This document shows, piece after piece, positions 46,567-59,625 of a DNA stretch of 64,000 nucleotides; within the stretch, counting starts at the first letter, position 1; every line of letters begins with the position of its first letter. The position numbers and the translations under genes were made by a program. Source of the DNA: Nemopilema nomurai (lineage: Eukaryota; Cnidaria; Scyphozoa; Rhizostomeae; Rhizostomatidae); assembly GCA_003864495.1 (NCBI GenBank), contig ML133383.1:4309493-4373492 (forward strand), read 5' to 3'. The notes under the pieces are model-generated. The model did not search any database. It worked only from the letters and a program-made list of their open reading frames with translations, and had not been told where the DNA came from.

Positions 46567-47243
46567 CTGCTTTCACAAAACACAGTGACATAGGTTTATA
46601 TCCTACTAGATGGTATAATTAGCTTTGAATATTTGCAGGTGTGGTATATAGGGTTGACATACACTCCTCGATGCTTGTTACTGAAAATACCTCCGCGACT
46701 CAACTAAACAACAAAAACCGAAGACGACGACGAAGACAACGGTAGAAGATGAAGTTGATCCCTCTGCATTACCAACTAAAGGTACCATTTCAGAATGATT
46801 TGAGGCTTTTCAATAATTTTACTCTCTTTCAATGGCTAGAGTTTGCCAATAAGTGAATACATCCCTTGATTTACATTGCACCTTAATGCATCATAGTTAA
46901 AATTAGCTAAGCAACTACTTGCTACCTATTGTGACCAAGGAGAGCGTACAGGCCCCATTCATTTACGAACAATTTGAGTGAACCACTCTTCAATTGCCAA
47001 AAAGATTCACAGACAAAACATCTCCAGATGACAGAAAACTCCAGGTTTTTTAGACTAAATTTTATGTTTCACAACTGAGTACCACACCCTCAGCTTGTTT
47101 TAATTTGCTCTTAACCTTCTTTCCAGTTTTAAGGCTAGAGTTCTTGTAAATCTTTTCTTATGAAAGTGTTCTTTTTAAAAAAGTGTGATAAATCTCTATG
47201 TGCAGCATAATCATAAATTTTGTTTCGTTGTCTCTCTCCCTAG

Positions 47244-47390
47244 CCTACAGGCCCTTCGTCGGAGGCCTCGTTATATTTGGGAAGCTTGATGATGCTTGGC
47301 ATTCATCGCGCACGTGAAAATACACTGGACATGGATTCAGTTGTCAGTATGTTTGAAGCGAAGTGTCCCAATTGTAGGATTGCCCTCTGA
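47244..47390 (+). CDS. Candidate terminal coding exon (copy 4)
   Basis: Copy 4 version, with the same acceptor and frame. It ends RIAL before TGA, as in copy 1. Copy 5 has lost this exon in its 1.68-kb deletion. Confidence 0.4.
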   Translation, partial: PTGPSSEASLYLGSLMMLGIHRARENTLDMDSVVSMFEAKCPNCRIAL

Positions 47391-47547
47391 TGAATCGTTC
47401 CAGCATAAAACTTAAGCTCGTTTACATGTGTATAGCAATAATCGTGGACAATTTTCCATTAAAAATAATTTAGATACTTGCGAAGGAAACAGTACTTCAA
47501 CGGATGAATTAGCTAGTAGCCTATGAAAACGCGCACGTGCACCGCAT

Positions 47548-47940
47548 ATGTCAACGTGCACCGCAGGCATAACGCTAGCCAAGATCTATGTCGCGAGTTT
47601 ATATCTTTTGGCATATAAGGGACATGTTGTTATAAAAGCGAGTCTTCGCAAAATTGTTAATCCAGCTCCAATAAGCTGCTTTTTCTTGTTTGTTAAACTC
47701 ATGCCAAGTCTGCTAGATATTATGGCAATCCTTGCTAACCTGGGCGTAAGATTGATACAGCTGGCTGTCGCTCACAATGGAAGTTTTATCAACACCCTGT
47801 CGCTCACATTGCAAATATCTAATTACGTGAAAAGGGCTCAAAAATTTCCGACTTTTGTGTATAGTCTTAAAGTTTGTTATTTACCAACTAGTATGTGTTT
47901 GTTGGTTGGCACATTTTGGCCTTACTGTAACTGGATGTAA
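47548..47940 (+). CDS. Anonymous 130-codon ORF (copy 4)
   Basis: Full-length copy 4 version, with KGHVV instead of KGHFV near residue 26. No recognisable domain. Confidence 0.22.
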   Translation: MSTCTAGITLAKIYVASLYLLAYKGHVVIKASLRKIVNPAPISCFFLFVKLMPSLLDIMAILANLGVRLIQLAVAHNGSFINTLSLTLQISNYVKRAQKFPTFVYSLKVCYLPTSMCLLVGTFWPYCNWM

Positions 47941-49095
47941 CAGAATAAATGGGCATGTAACAGAAAATACAGTCTTCAATCATATTCTTTATGTATGAGC
48001 CTTCAATTAAGTGCCAGTTGCACATACAATCATTCAAATCCTGCCTATGACTCCTTGCTTATGTCACTTAACTTAGTATGTCTAGATAGAATTGTAAAAT
48101 CATCTTTTCATATCAGATACTAGCAGAAAAACACTGATGAAATTTCAAATTCCATTGTGTTTGTCAAATTTTATTCAAACTCTTGAATTAATTTGATTTA
48201 AACTATATTTGAACAATTAAGCTACAAATTAAGCTAACAAAATTAGGCTACAATTAAGCAATGACTGATAATCATGGTTTTCTAGACATAGAAAGTTTAA
48301 ATGCCAATCTCCATCTTGATGAATAGTTGCATGTTTTTGAACAAAAAACACTTAAACTACAAAGTGGGCAGTAAAACCAATTTGTGCAGGATAATGCTTA
48401 CATTAATTGCCCTTTCAATGCTCAATAGATCAAAAAAGTTTCAAAGCTCTGTCTTTCCATTAAACTGATGCTCTATCATCTCTACTGATTTTAGGTAAGA
48501 ATTGTTCAAGGAGCCCACTACCAAGTTCAGTAAGTTCAGGATTCAAAAGATGTTTTACTTCACAGAGTGGAACGTAGCAAAATGGAACCAATGATCCAAA
48601 TAGGAAAATGAGACAATTTGTGTGTCTGTAACATGGCAAAGATATACTGTGTCATTTTGACAGTCTATGTAAGAACTGTCAAAAATATTAATCTTTAGTA
48701 TTTGACTAAATGAAATTTGAAACCTAGCATCACCTTAGAAAACCAGTGTATGCTGAAAAAATTCACGGTTTAATCAAGACCAGTGGGCAATTGACTAATG
48801 CTTTAAACTCCCAAATTGGAAGAAAAAAGATCACTAATCTTCAATGAGCATTTGAAACATACAAGAGATCTCTAACAGTTTAATTTATGAAGGAGGATCT
48901 ACAGGAGACCTTATAGTTCTCACCCAGAAAAAATCTTAAGCCTTGTTGCATCAATAGGCTGAATGATCATAACTGTGTAGTAAGGAAAGAATGCTACAAA
49001 GAAACATATGAGAATAGCAAACAACAAGGGATCATTTGCAGATGTGTGAGCACAGTTTTAATTATTAGTGGCTTTCAAAAAAGTAGAGCACCCCT

Positions 49096-49296
49096 TTGCC
49101 TGATGCTTTTTTCCGGGAATCAGTATTCTCCACAAAAATGTACAAAAACATAACAGTATTTGAAAAGCAAACTTGTTATACCTCATATATACCTCATAAC
49201 CCTAGTTTATCTTCACTAAATTGGAAGAAAAGCAAACACCGAGAACTTTCATTTAAAATCTGCATGGATCATATTTTATATAGGCAATATGGATAG
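49096..49296 (+). CDS. Small ORF open in all five copies (copy 4)
   Basis: Copy 4 version of 2525-2725, identical in predicted protein to copy 1. Confidence 0.25.
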   Translation: MPDAFFRESVFSTKMYKNITVFEKQTCYTSYIPHNPSLSSLNWKKSKHRELSFKICMDHILYRQYG

Positions 49297-49553
49297 TAGA
49301 AGTAGTTATTGATTTACACATGTCTTTTAATTGAACAACTTGAATAGATAGGAGCTTTGTAAGTGAACGAAGTTGTGTAACCCGATGTTTAGTCGCTTTT
49401 CAAAGGCCTACGCCTTCCAATTGGATTTAATGCAAGTATTTAACTTTTCGACACTTTTTACATTCGGGAAGAATAAATGAACATATCAAAGGTCAAGGTG
49501 ATTTCTCGCGACTTAGCAACTGGTGAAGCTACTCCGTTCCCTTGAACAACAAA

Positions 49554-49688
49554 ATGGCGGGAAGCTTTCGAGAAAGACTGGATCGAGCATCCTATTGTTT
49601 CCTCGCTTATGACAAATTGCTGTCAGCCAATAAACTGGCTCGAGCACTTTGTTATTGTATTTTGGCGGGAAAATTCAAGCATTCGTAG
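49554..49688 (+). CDS. Small ATG frame in GGCGGG-rich block (copy 4)
   Basis: Intact 44-codon version, the same predicted peptide as copy 2. Confidence 0.3.
   Translation: MAGSFRERLDRASYCFLAYDKLLSANKLARALCYCILAGKFKHS
49661..49672 (+). promoter_or_regulatory. E2F-like site (copy 4)
   Basis: Same motif unchanged. Confidence 0.35.
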
Positions 49689-50259
49689 CCGGGAACGCAA
49701 CACGAAGCCGAGTCACTGTTTGTATTTGAGAAATGGCGGGCAGGCACGTGAAACTTAGATCACGAATCAAGATGTTCTGATATTGTAATTTCTTCAAATG
49801 ATCATCTATAAACGTCATTTTTTCGTTTAGAATGCTATCACAATGTTAGAGAAAATAAAGAAAGCTACTTAAATAATTCCTCACAAATCTCAGAGAGGTT
49901 TTCCTACTTTTCCTTCAAAATATTTTGATACAGAATTTAATGGTAAAATCAATGATTTTCAACAATGTCTCTTACTACAACCAGTTGCTGAAAAATTTCA
50001 AAATTTGCAGACCGAGGCGAGTGTTTAGGCGGCCACAGAAGAATTGACTTCCTCGCCGTAACAGCTGTACTACCCCTTTACTCAAACCCGATTTCACTGG
50101 TAATAACAATACTGAGAGCAAAGTTATGTATAAAAATTGGAAAACACACTTACTAGCAACCATGTCATTCTTCGAATTTCATTCTGTCCTGCATCCTAGA
50201 GAATTGTCATCAAAATGATGCAGAGGCTCCAGCGTGGACGAAGGTATACTATAACGGAC

Positions 50260-50604
50260 TTATGCAATGGCCTCTCTTTGAACTCGAGGTATAAAAGGGC
50301 GCGAAACTGAACTGAATAGCTCACGTGTCATTTTTGCATTGCTTATCAAAATCACTAGAATTGCATTACCAGGGCAATTTTTAACATACTGAATCAGGGT
50401 CCGATCCCGCATTATCAGAAAGGGGGTAGGGGAGCGTAGGGACCACTTTTTTTGAAAGTGCGTGAAGTGTATATTGCTTGTCGAATACCCTAAAGCAACG
50501 GGGGCTCTGGGATCTGCAAGCCCCCAGGAAGTCAAGGGGAGGACCCTGTCAGGAAATCGGAGCTCAGGGAGCGAAGCTCCCAAAAGCTCTTGGTATTTTG
50601 CCAT
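50260..50604 (-). CDS. Minus-strand 114-codon ORF, possibly repeat-derived
   Basis: ATG-initiated on the minus strand, beginning MAKYQELLGASLPEL with a Pro-rich part (FPDRVLPLTSWGLADPRAP) near residues 17-35. It is shorter in copy 3 (36415-36714), split by a frameshift in copy 2 and truncated in copy 1 by a 640-bp deletion. The plus strand of the same DNA is also open (50478-50702). It overlaps the TATA box. Coding on either strand is doubtful, and the Pro-rich stretch may be part of a dispersed repeat. Confidence 0.2.
   Translation of the reverse strand: MAKYQELLGASLPELRFPDRVLPLTSWGLADPRAPVALGYSTSNIHFTHFQKKWSLRSPTPFLIMRDRTLIQYVKNCPGNAILVILISNAKMTRELFSSVSRPFIPRVQREAIA
50290..50297 (+). promoter_or_regulatory. 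TATA box candidate (copy 4)
   Basis: TATAAAAGGGCGCG, with the same context as copies 1 and 2. Confidence 0.4.
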
Positions 50605-52185
50605 TTATGAGGCCAGAGGCCTTAAAGTGGTTTAGAATCCTTAAATTTGTGTTAAAGAGACTTTTTCAGCCTAAGAAAAACACAAGGAATACTACTATTT
50701 GAATGTCCAAGGCATTAGCGGACAATGAGAGTCAACAAAATTGGCTCATATGCCATTCCGTTTTAGGTTTATAAGAAGAATTAGCAAGCCAAGCTCCAGC
50801 ACATCTGCTAGAGAGTGACTGCATAAAATCGGGCGAAGAAAACCCGAATAAAATTTATATCATCTGCTGTTTATTTTAAGATTTTTCAACAAAACAAAAA
50901 TATAAACACTAGCATGCATTTAACAAGAAAGCCACGAGTACAACAATAAAAATGTCAGTACAATATTAAATCAATCGCATCCAAGGGTGTATACGAAGAG
51001 CATTCTCCTGACATGCCTTGATGGATAAATAGATATTATTTTCTCAAAATCTAACTTTATATCTCTACTGTAGAAATTCTTGATATAGCGGAGAGAAGAA
51101 TTTGCTCATTCCACTGTTGCGCTTGTTGCAGGGATGATGAGAAGGATACTCAGAATCACCAATACGTTTGTAAAGGGCAAATGAAGTTTTTCATGGTCGA
51201 AAGATTTTATCCTATTGAAGTCCAGGGAAGATTGTGTAGTATAGACAAAACTGAGTTTATGTTTGTGCTCCATTGCGTTGTAGCAGGGGAGGGCCTATCG
51301 CCAGCACCTTCAATCCATATCTTTAAGCGCCAAAGTCAGTAGAAAAAACCATTGCTCTGCTAAAATTGGGTCCGTCACTGTGATTTGTGGGGAATTACCC
51401 CCAGCCGGCCCTACGAGTTCCCCCAGCACCGAAGAGAAAGATGCCACCTTAGCCCAAAATATCGGCAATTTGTGGCCCTTAGAGATAAAAGTAACAGGTG
51501 CTTCAAAAGGTTGGTAACAAATTTGGGGGCTCAATTGATGTCGATAGCAACCTCTATATCACTATATTTTTTATTCATCCACCTTGTAAGACGATTAATT
51601 GCTCAATTTGTCAACATCTTAGTGTTTCCTTGCTTTTTCCAACCATACTCAGGCTGAGATATTGCCTTGAAATTAATAAATCCCGATATGCTGGTAGTGT
51701 TTCCTGCTGTCAACAAATATGTCCCCACCCTTGACTAAGCCCCCACTCTAAAAAATATTTTGTCGTGAAAAAATTCCCTTGGGCTTATTCGAGGACTTAC
51801 GGTTGTGTCATATCTTGGAGGCAAAAGTCTCTTACAATAAGCAACCAGTGTCGATTCTAGCCGGAGGCGACTGTGTAACAGGCGTTTTATAGTGATGGAA
51901 GGTAGAGCGAGCGGCAAACAAGAACGCACTCTTATGTTATCATGTTTTATGAATCAACTCAACTAAAAACCCCCGATTAAAGCTGTACTTACAATATTCA
52001 TTAACAGCGCATACGTGACATGTGAAAGAAGAGCTAGCCTGTCACATGAATAATGATGCCCGACAATTATCTTATCACAAATAATATTTTCAAATGATAT
52101 AATGCATAAAGAGATTTCTACCAAAGACCATCATTTGCTCAGCTAATTGAAAAGCTAAAAATGCATTTGTATAGAGCTGCCTTAG

Positions 52186-52506
52186 ATGGTGACGCCTGCT
52201 TGCAGGAAGAAACTCATAACAGATTTTGCATTAAAGTCGGTGTCAACAGAGCTGCCTGTCGAGGCCAACGATACTGTACTGGCATCTAAAGAAATTGATG
52301 CTTTATTGAATGAGAAGTTAGAATTGACACTATTACGCACTATATTTGAATAAGAAGTTAGAGAGCATGGGAGAATAGTAGGCCAAAGTGGAACTGGCAG
52401 CAGTAAGATGGCTTTTGCTACACAATTCCATATGGTTTGTCTTTTGGGAACCACCAACCTTGTTGCTTATAGGAATAGTGAGACAGTCTTAATTCTAACG
52501 AGTTGA
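52186..52506 (+). CDS. Two-part frame, best-preserved copy (copy 4)
   Basis: ATG at 52186 opens 55 codons (MVTPACRKKLITDFALKSVS, then a Glu/Leu-rich part with KEIDALLNEKLELTLLRTIFE) to TAA at 52351-52353. The same frame continues for 50 more codons to TGA at 52504-52506, with EVREHGRIVGQSGTGSSKMA and HMVCLLGTTNL. GQSGTGSSK resembles a P-loop but lacks the Lys before Ser/Thr. Base composition and residue mix look coding. The TAA is present in every copy, so either the first part is a complete small protein or this is an old pseudogene. Not recognised. Confidence 0.4.
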
Positions 52507-53226
52507 ATTTGAAGTCTAAATTTTCTACTATTTTTCTGAAATTATTCGTTGTCATTTCAAACATTTCCCAGCTGATTGACATTTCCAAGTATTACAATTC
52601 AACATATAACTGCACTGGTGTAAAGTACACTTTATAGTTACAAAACTAAATGATCGGTGGTACAAATTCGCTTTATAATTTTCATAGAAAACTGGATGTA
52701 GAGCTCTTGAAATTTGACTCAAATTCATACTGTTCAACCAATAATGGCACATGAGCATGCATTGAAAAGGCTGTTTTATTGTGCTTTTATCATGTGCAAA
52801 GTAAAAAAACTAAATATTTATTCAACCCAAAAACATTTATCAAATACTATTCCCTCCTACTATTTTTATAACTTTTTTTTTAGCATTTTAATTTAAAGGT
52901 AAACATACATTCTAAAATGTATACCTACATTTGATATCATCACACAAATGCCTGCATTACAATTGAGACACAGGAAATGCTGTACATGCTATAAAATAAC
53001 CAATATTTAATATACAAATGCTTGTAACATTTCTTCCAAGGATAATTTGATGCGAATTTGAGATCACATGATAGATTATACCCTGTGTACACACTATTTA
53101 TAGTATTTTTGCAGGAGAGTAAAAAACAAAACAAAAATTTCAACTAAGTAGAATAAACGGCCTTGAAAGTTTGGTTTGAATCTTTTCACTCGTGTCTGGC
53201 GGTTAGGCCCTCGCGTAGATGAGCTA

Positions 53227-53340
53227 CCCGTTCCCTTGTTGAATCACAAACTCATCGACTGCTTGTAAATTTCCAGTGATCAATAACCTTTTTAATTTCT
53301 TCCAAATATCTTCTTCAATGCTTGCGATGACTTTCTTCAA
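53227..53340 (-). pseudogene. 38-codon coding-like relic, minus strand (copy 4)
   Basis: Copy 4 version, sharing the copy 2 substitutions. Confidence 0.35.
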
Positions 53341-54077
53341 CTATTCGGTTGAGATCTGATGGAGATCATGCACATGTGAACAACAGTGAATCCTAGTCAC
53401 GTGGGGTCGGTGTTCCCTGGCAAATTTTTCTCATTTGTGGACCAGCCTGCTCACTTCTGAAGATCCTCAAACTCTGACGTAGGCAAGACCTCATAAAACG
53501 TATATTAAACATATGCCAAATATACACTATTAAAAGTGAATTGGTTTATTAAGTCATTTTGGCGAATTTTCCTCTCGTTAAAATCGCTCAGGTCGACCTG
53601 TTCTCAGGGACAACAATGTATTGAAATTCTGTGCGTGCGCATGTAGAAACTTCGCGCGACTTTCTCAAAATGCGAAGGAACTACTCAAAATGCATGGCAA
53701 CAGTCGATAAACATTCTCAAAATCATGCCTAGATACAGGACGCGGCGCGGCGTCTTACCACTTTCCTGGGTACTAGGTTCGATGAGGAAGAATTTGGTTT
53801 TTTATCAGAGAAGATTTAGAAATGTTTAGCGTAGAAATAGCTACCTTAAATATAATAAAAAAGATACGCTTCTCTTGAATCTTAAACTGGGGCTCATCAC
53901 CTTTTGCACTATAATTAGAAAATTCAAGCCGGTAAAATTTGACATTCTCCATAGAGAGTGTTGAGAATGTCTGGACCTGCCCCTAGAATGGAAGCAGCTC
54001 ATTGGCCGACAGTGTGGTTTGATGGACAAGCATCAACATTGTATTGATAAAAATTCTCTACTCTACAGCTCTGGCAG

Positions 54078-55476
54078 TTGAAAACAAACTTTCTAGCCAT
54101 TTCAAGTTTGAGGCAGATTCACATTATGCTAACTAACGTAAGACAGCATGTAGTAAGTTTACCAGAATATGTATTTACATCATCTAAAAGGATTGATAGC
54201 GTTTTTCGAGGTAGAAAGAAACATTTTGAATGTTCTATCTGAGGAATTTTTGACCGGTGCTCAATCACCCATAGCAACCCCCTGGATCCGCCTGTGGAAA
54301 GAACATATCATACTAAGGATAGTCATGCTTCGTCAGACGAAATACGATACGTCTCCCGTTTTTTACGTAGCAAACTTGCTAAGAAGACATGTACCATCAG
54401 TTCCTCCGAGACATTTGACCATGATCTTTCTATTTATAAAAAAATTCGACAAAGCTCGAATAAAACAACGGTCTCTACTCATAACATTGTTGGATCTAAA
54501 AAATGCCTTCGAAGAGGTTCATCACAATCTAATCAAATCTTTTCTGTCTTACCACTACGTACCAAAAAGCATCCAGTCCCTGATTTCAAGTCTTCACATA
54601 AATTTCAAAACATCTATTGTCACAGGCAAATTTGTTACCCTGCTATTCCTGTTAAACGTGGAGTTCTTCAAGGTGATTGCCTCAGTCCTCTTCTATTTAA
54701 CATGTGCTTTAATAATTTCATTCAATACATAAAAGCAGAAAAATTCAAACAACTTGGTTTCTCGCCCCCCCCCCCCCCCATAGCCAACCAGACTGCATGT
54801 TCACCCCAGAGCACTGGTTTCAATTTGCAGACGATGCTGCAGTCATTACGAGCGGGGAGGACTAAAACCAGCTACTTTTAAACTGCTTTACAAGATGGTG
54901 CCTATGGTCTAATATGATTAAAGAGTAGACAAATGCACAATAAGTGGCATTATTCTGTCAAAAAGCAGTTCGGTATTAATTTGATTCATCCTTCTGTTAA
55001 ATTCATGCAGTCTCAAACTTTTTATCTTAATGTGCTGAAATCCTGTCTCAACAAAAACATCCAATCTTTGTGGAAGAGTACCAGCCAGGGCATGAACATC
55101 CAATATGATGTTTATAGGAAAACAAGAGAAGTATTGAAGGATGTTAGATAAGAACATAGAGAGCGCCTTCAAAACCATATAATATCTCAAGGTACTGTTA
55201 TTTCCTACACCTTTGATAACTATTCTCATCTGGCCTCCAAAATATGGACCACAGTTCAAAGCAACATGCCCAAGAACATTTACTGTTTTACTATCATATA
55301 TCTTAGCAACTCCCTTGCCACGCGAAAAAACCTTTCTAAATGGAACAATACTCAGTCGCCCGATTGCTCTTTGTGCCATGTTCCAGAAACGATACTTCAC
55401 ATTGTTGCAGGCTGCAAAACATACCTCGAAGAAGGCATTTACATATGGGGCCGAAACTCTGAATAAAACTTCCTAG
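54078..55476 (+). pseudogene. Non-LTR retrotransposon reverse transcriptase relic (copy 4)
   Basis: The motifs and breaks match copy 2 base for base in every stretch compared. The motif A Asp is at 54493-54495, FADD at 54824-54835, and a run of 15 C follows ttggtttctcg near 54765. Such identity, including a homopolymer, contrasts with the differences seen between other copies. Confidence 0.87.
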
Positions 55477-55926
55477 CACAGGCCTTTACAGCTATACCTA
55501 ATTGCCTCTCTTTACGTAGATCTTTCAGGTTATCTCTCACCTACTATCATAACAGGAGAGATCTTCCGTCCTTATCAACTTTTAGTCCCTTCAGACCAGC
55601 GCCTATTAATACTTGAGCTAACAGTAGGATACGAAACTAACTTCGATGTTAATGCTAACCGCAAAAGAGAGAAATACTCGCATCTGGTTCATGGCCTAAG
55701 CTCAGCTTATCCTTCTATCATGTTTGTAAATCTTTCTATCAGTCCCCTAGGTATCTTTGGTCTCTCTTGCTCTTCTTTCATCGACATGTGCAATGCTCTA
55801 GATATCAGCAGGAATCATCTCCGCTTCATGATCTCCAAACTATCCAACTTAACTATCCGTACTACCTAATACATTTTCTGCCACAGAAATGAGTCTTGGA
55901 ATAATCCTGAACTTCTTCAATTCTAA
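55477..55926 (+). pseudogene. Restriction-like endonuclease C-terminus (copy 4)
   Basis: Same as copy 2, with the premature TAA at 55867-55869. Confidence 0.75.
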
Positions 55927-58526
55927 CGATCTCTGCTACTGACAACTTCTAAAGCCGAACACACTTTTTCTTTTTTACTAACTACTTTTGTTGTGCTTGT
56001 AATAGTCTTTTTCTTTGTACTCAGGGTAGCCAATTGCAAATTACCATTGTAATAGTGAAATTTGTAATTGTTGTTTAAATTGAGTCGAAAATGAAAAGTT
56101 TCCATTATCTTATGCAATAGTATGGAGTGAAAAGGCTAAAATTCTATATCGTGAACAAAAGGCCTTGAGCTCAAGTTGTTTTATATTTGTCTGTTTTGCC
56201 CTTCTACTGTAATGAATAGCATAGTGTGTCAAATACCTTTGTTCAATACTTGCTTGTTATTCAATCAAACTTTCCGCGCACTCAGGAAAGAGAAGCGCAA
56301 AATGATTATCAAAAGTTGCAGTTGCTGCCTTTTCTGTATATCAGTATTGGTAGGTAAAGTGAACCCTCCTTGATGGTATGAGACAGTCAATTCTTGTCAC
56401 ATTACATTGAATGCATTCGAGTATCAATTCTTCCTGAAACTAACCACCACTTCAATCACTGTCCTGCAAAGGTCTGGATCGAGCAACTAGACTTTGTATT
56501 TGAAGCCATGATGGCGGTCACCTTGATGTGACTACTTTTCTGTAATCACATGCGACCACAGTTCTTCATTTGTTGGAAACAAAGCACGACACTTGTTGGG
56601 AAATCTAGAATACCATCAAAATTTCACAATAAAAGCTTAATGCTGTGTTCTTATATTTATCTGTCATCTAATAAACCAAAATGAATAGGTTACACGATTC
56701 CTAGCGTATCCAAGCTTTGTGATTTGCGAGAGGGACGTCAAATTTGGCATAACAATGAACGTAGCATCTAAACATTGATTTGTGTCTGGACCAAAACTGA
56801 CAGATTTACGCCCCCTTTGGTGAGATATACTTTTCAGTTAAGAATTATCGTATGACACGGAGCTAAAAGCTAGTGAAACTGCAGTGAAGTTTAAAGTCAT
56901 GTAATTTGGTCTCAAAAGGGCAAGCAAAACAGGAATTCATATATGATTCTTTTTTCTCTTGTATTTCTTAAATATTTGTCACTGCTTCAGATAATATGAA
57001 ATAGGATTTATGAATATGTAATATGAATTAAATATTTGTCATTGCATCAGATAATATGTAATATGATACTTTATCCCACGCTTAGCTGAAGTCCTCTGTA
57101 GCCATTATAAAATGTAAAGAGCAAGAATCTTTACTGGATAATCGTTTGGGCACAGAATTCAAGTTAAGTTCAAGAAAAGAAAGTTCAAAAAATATCTCGT
57201 GTTTCATTACACCAAGCCATTTCGTTTTCACCGATGTTTGAAAAAGTGGGCCTTCCTGAAGCGGAGACCTGTCTTTCGACAAAATCACAATGCATGTCGC
57301 AAGATATCCGCTAGATGTGTTCTAACCATAAAGGTAAATGGAGTATAAAGGATATTTATCTTACGAAAGCTTATTGTATTAAAAAGAATTGATAAAAGGC
57401 CAGTTCAAAAATAGTCTAGTTATCACATTTTAAGAAAACAATTGCTATAGGCATATTTAAATAGAAAAGCAAGCCCATGTAGAATTCTTTCATCAACAAT
57501 GAAGCCTAGGTTGATGGTACAATAAAATTCAGTACAAATCTTAGTGTGTAAAAGATAGTTCTCACTATGATTTCAAGGTGACTGCCACTCTCAAAGTTAG
57601 TTGAAATGACTCTTCGATAATTAGCTTCCCGTCGCAGAGGCCATCAAGTTATCCTCGTAGATATTTGGTTTAATCAAAAGAGGAGAACGTATTTTGCTAC
57701 CTTTTAATCAAGACGCTTAGGTGGTACATTTACAAAATGCATTCTGGTCACAATTTTCGTGGTGAGCACCATGAAACCATGGGATTAGAATGAGTATAAA
57801 ACAGCACTTCTTACTTTTTGGTTGCAACCAAGATGAGGTATGCACATTGGTAGCGGGTCGTAATTTGATTCTTGTACATTGATCGTGTTTTGCTTCGTTT
57901 AATGAACAGATTTTCTCCTTTCTGTCTTTTGTCTTTCGTTGGCTAATTTTCTCGGGCTGTTTTCCGTTCACAACCATGTGAAGAACATTGTTTTATCATG
58001 ATGGAAAGTAAAATTTACAGATAGACTAAGCAATTGAAAGTTGGTGTGAGGCTCTTCGTGGTTCTACACAATTCCCTGCATACGAAAGAATGATACTAAA
58101 TAAACTACAAATGAAACTTGAAACTGTTCTGTGGGGACGTAAGAATTCAAAATATAAAAGATCTAAGAAATTGGTATCATTCATATCTTGAAAAGGTCGC
58201 CAAATCAGGGATTGATAGTGAAATTTTGAAGAATTGAAAAACCACTAGTTGCTGATTACACCAAAATTCTAGTTTCATCAATTGCTTTAACATACAGTGA
58301 AATCATGTGCAGTGAAATCCTTCTTGGCTAATCCTGCAAGTTTCAACTTCTAAAAGCTCGATTAATTTTTTGCAAGCTCAATATCTGCAAACTTTACACT
58401 TTCAATGCGTTCCTTTGCCGTTATCTTTGTATACTGCTCCTCGTACTCAACATCTTATCTAGGATTGTACAATGTCTTTTTGCCGTTTAAAAACTTCAAT
58501 GTAAAAAATGTGAAGACAGGACTTAC

Positions 58527-58648
58527 CTGATACAGATAAATAGCCTCTTTGTCTTCTTCTCCAATGGGGTCTCCCAACCATTTGCCACAATTGAAGTCTT
58601 TCTATTTCCGTTTTGGTTGCTAGCTATGTATTCAAATACACTGGCCAT
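58527..58648 (-). CDS. Candidate first coding exon, minus strand (copy 4)
   Basis: Same start, frame and donor as copies 1 and 2. Confidence 0.35.
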
Positions 58649-59459
58649 GATACTCTCCTTTCAAATGCGCCAGCCATATCTTAAGAGAGAAGAGGTACGA
58701 AATTATTAGAGCTTCAATCAAAAGAAGAAAATCTTTCTTAGAATAAGTTGAATTTGCGAGACATTTACGGGGTCAAGGAGTTGAAGGTTTTGTTTCGCCT
58801 TTCTGTGTTCACAATAAGTGTGTACTCATAATGTCACTCGTAATGTCACTGGCTTTCACAGCTTAAGGTTGACACTTTTGCCTTCATTTCAAAACTGTGT
58901 GAATCTATGTCTTTACATATTCCGTTTCAAAAAATGCTTTTCCAATCAATATCCAATGCTTTGACTTAACAGCATGTATTTCTTTATAAAATCAAGGAAG
59001 GTGGTGTCAAGTCAAAGAAATCAATTAGAGATACGGCTAAATATACACAAATTATATTAAAAGGTACCAAAATCTGATACGTACTTGGTTTCAATAAAAG
59101 CCATAAAAATCTGCCCCCCACCCCCATTCCCCCAAACATCTTTCCATCAACTCACACAGCTCCAAAAAATAAGTAAGATTCTTTATCCTTCCAAAAAACT
59201 CTCTGAAATACAATCTCTTCCTGCTAAACCCGTTGTCTACATTCGATTCGCGAACGTAAGTGCTGAACATTGAAAGAGGAAGGTGATTAAAAGTAAAAAA
59301 ACAGTCCAAGGTACCTGAAAAGCGTTTATCAACGTCCAAATACCCTAGCCCAAGAAAAGATTGAAGACGTGAGGACCAATAAAGCACGAGATACTTGCAA
59401 CTTTATTAATGTTAGGGGCCTAGAAAGAATACAACGAAACAAATTGCTTGGCTACTTAC

Positions 59460-59541
59460 CACCTCTCTCAGGTTAGAAGATGTTGTAAATCGTCCTGAAA
59501 AGCCTCAGCACACCTTCCAAACCGTCGTCCTGAATTCCCAA
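59460..59541 (-). pseudogene. Candidate internal exon with frameshift, minus strand (copy 4)
   Basis: Same extra A as copies 1 and 2. Confidence 0.4.
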
Positions 59542-59625
59542 CTACGCTCAAATGGAAGAAAGGAAACGCTTAGCCACGGAAGACAGAGGAAGCATAACGC
59601 AAATAAAATATAACCACTAACACTA

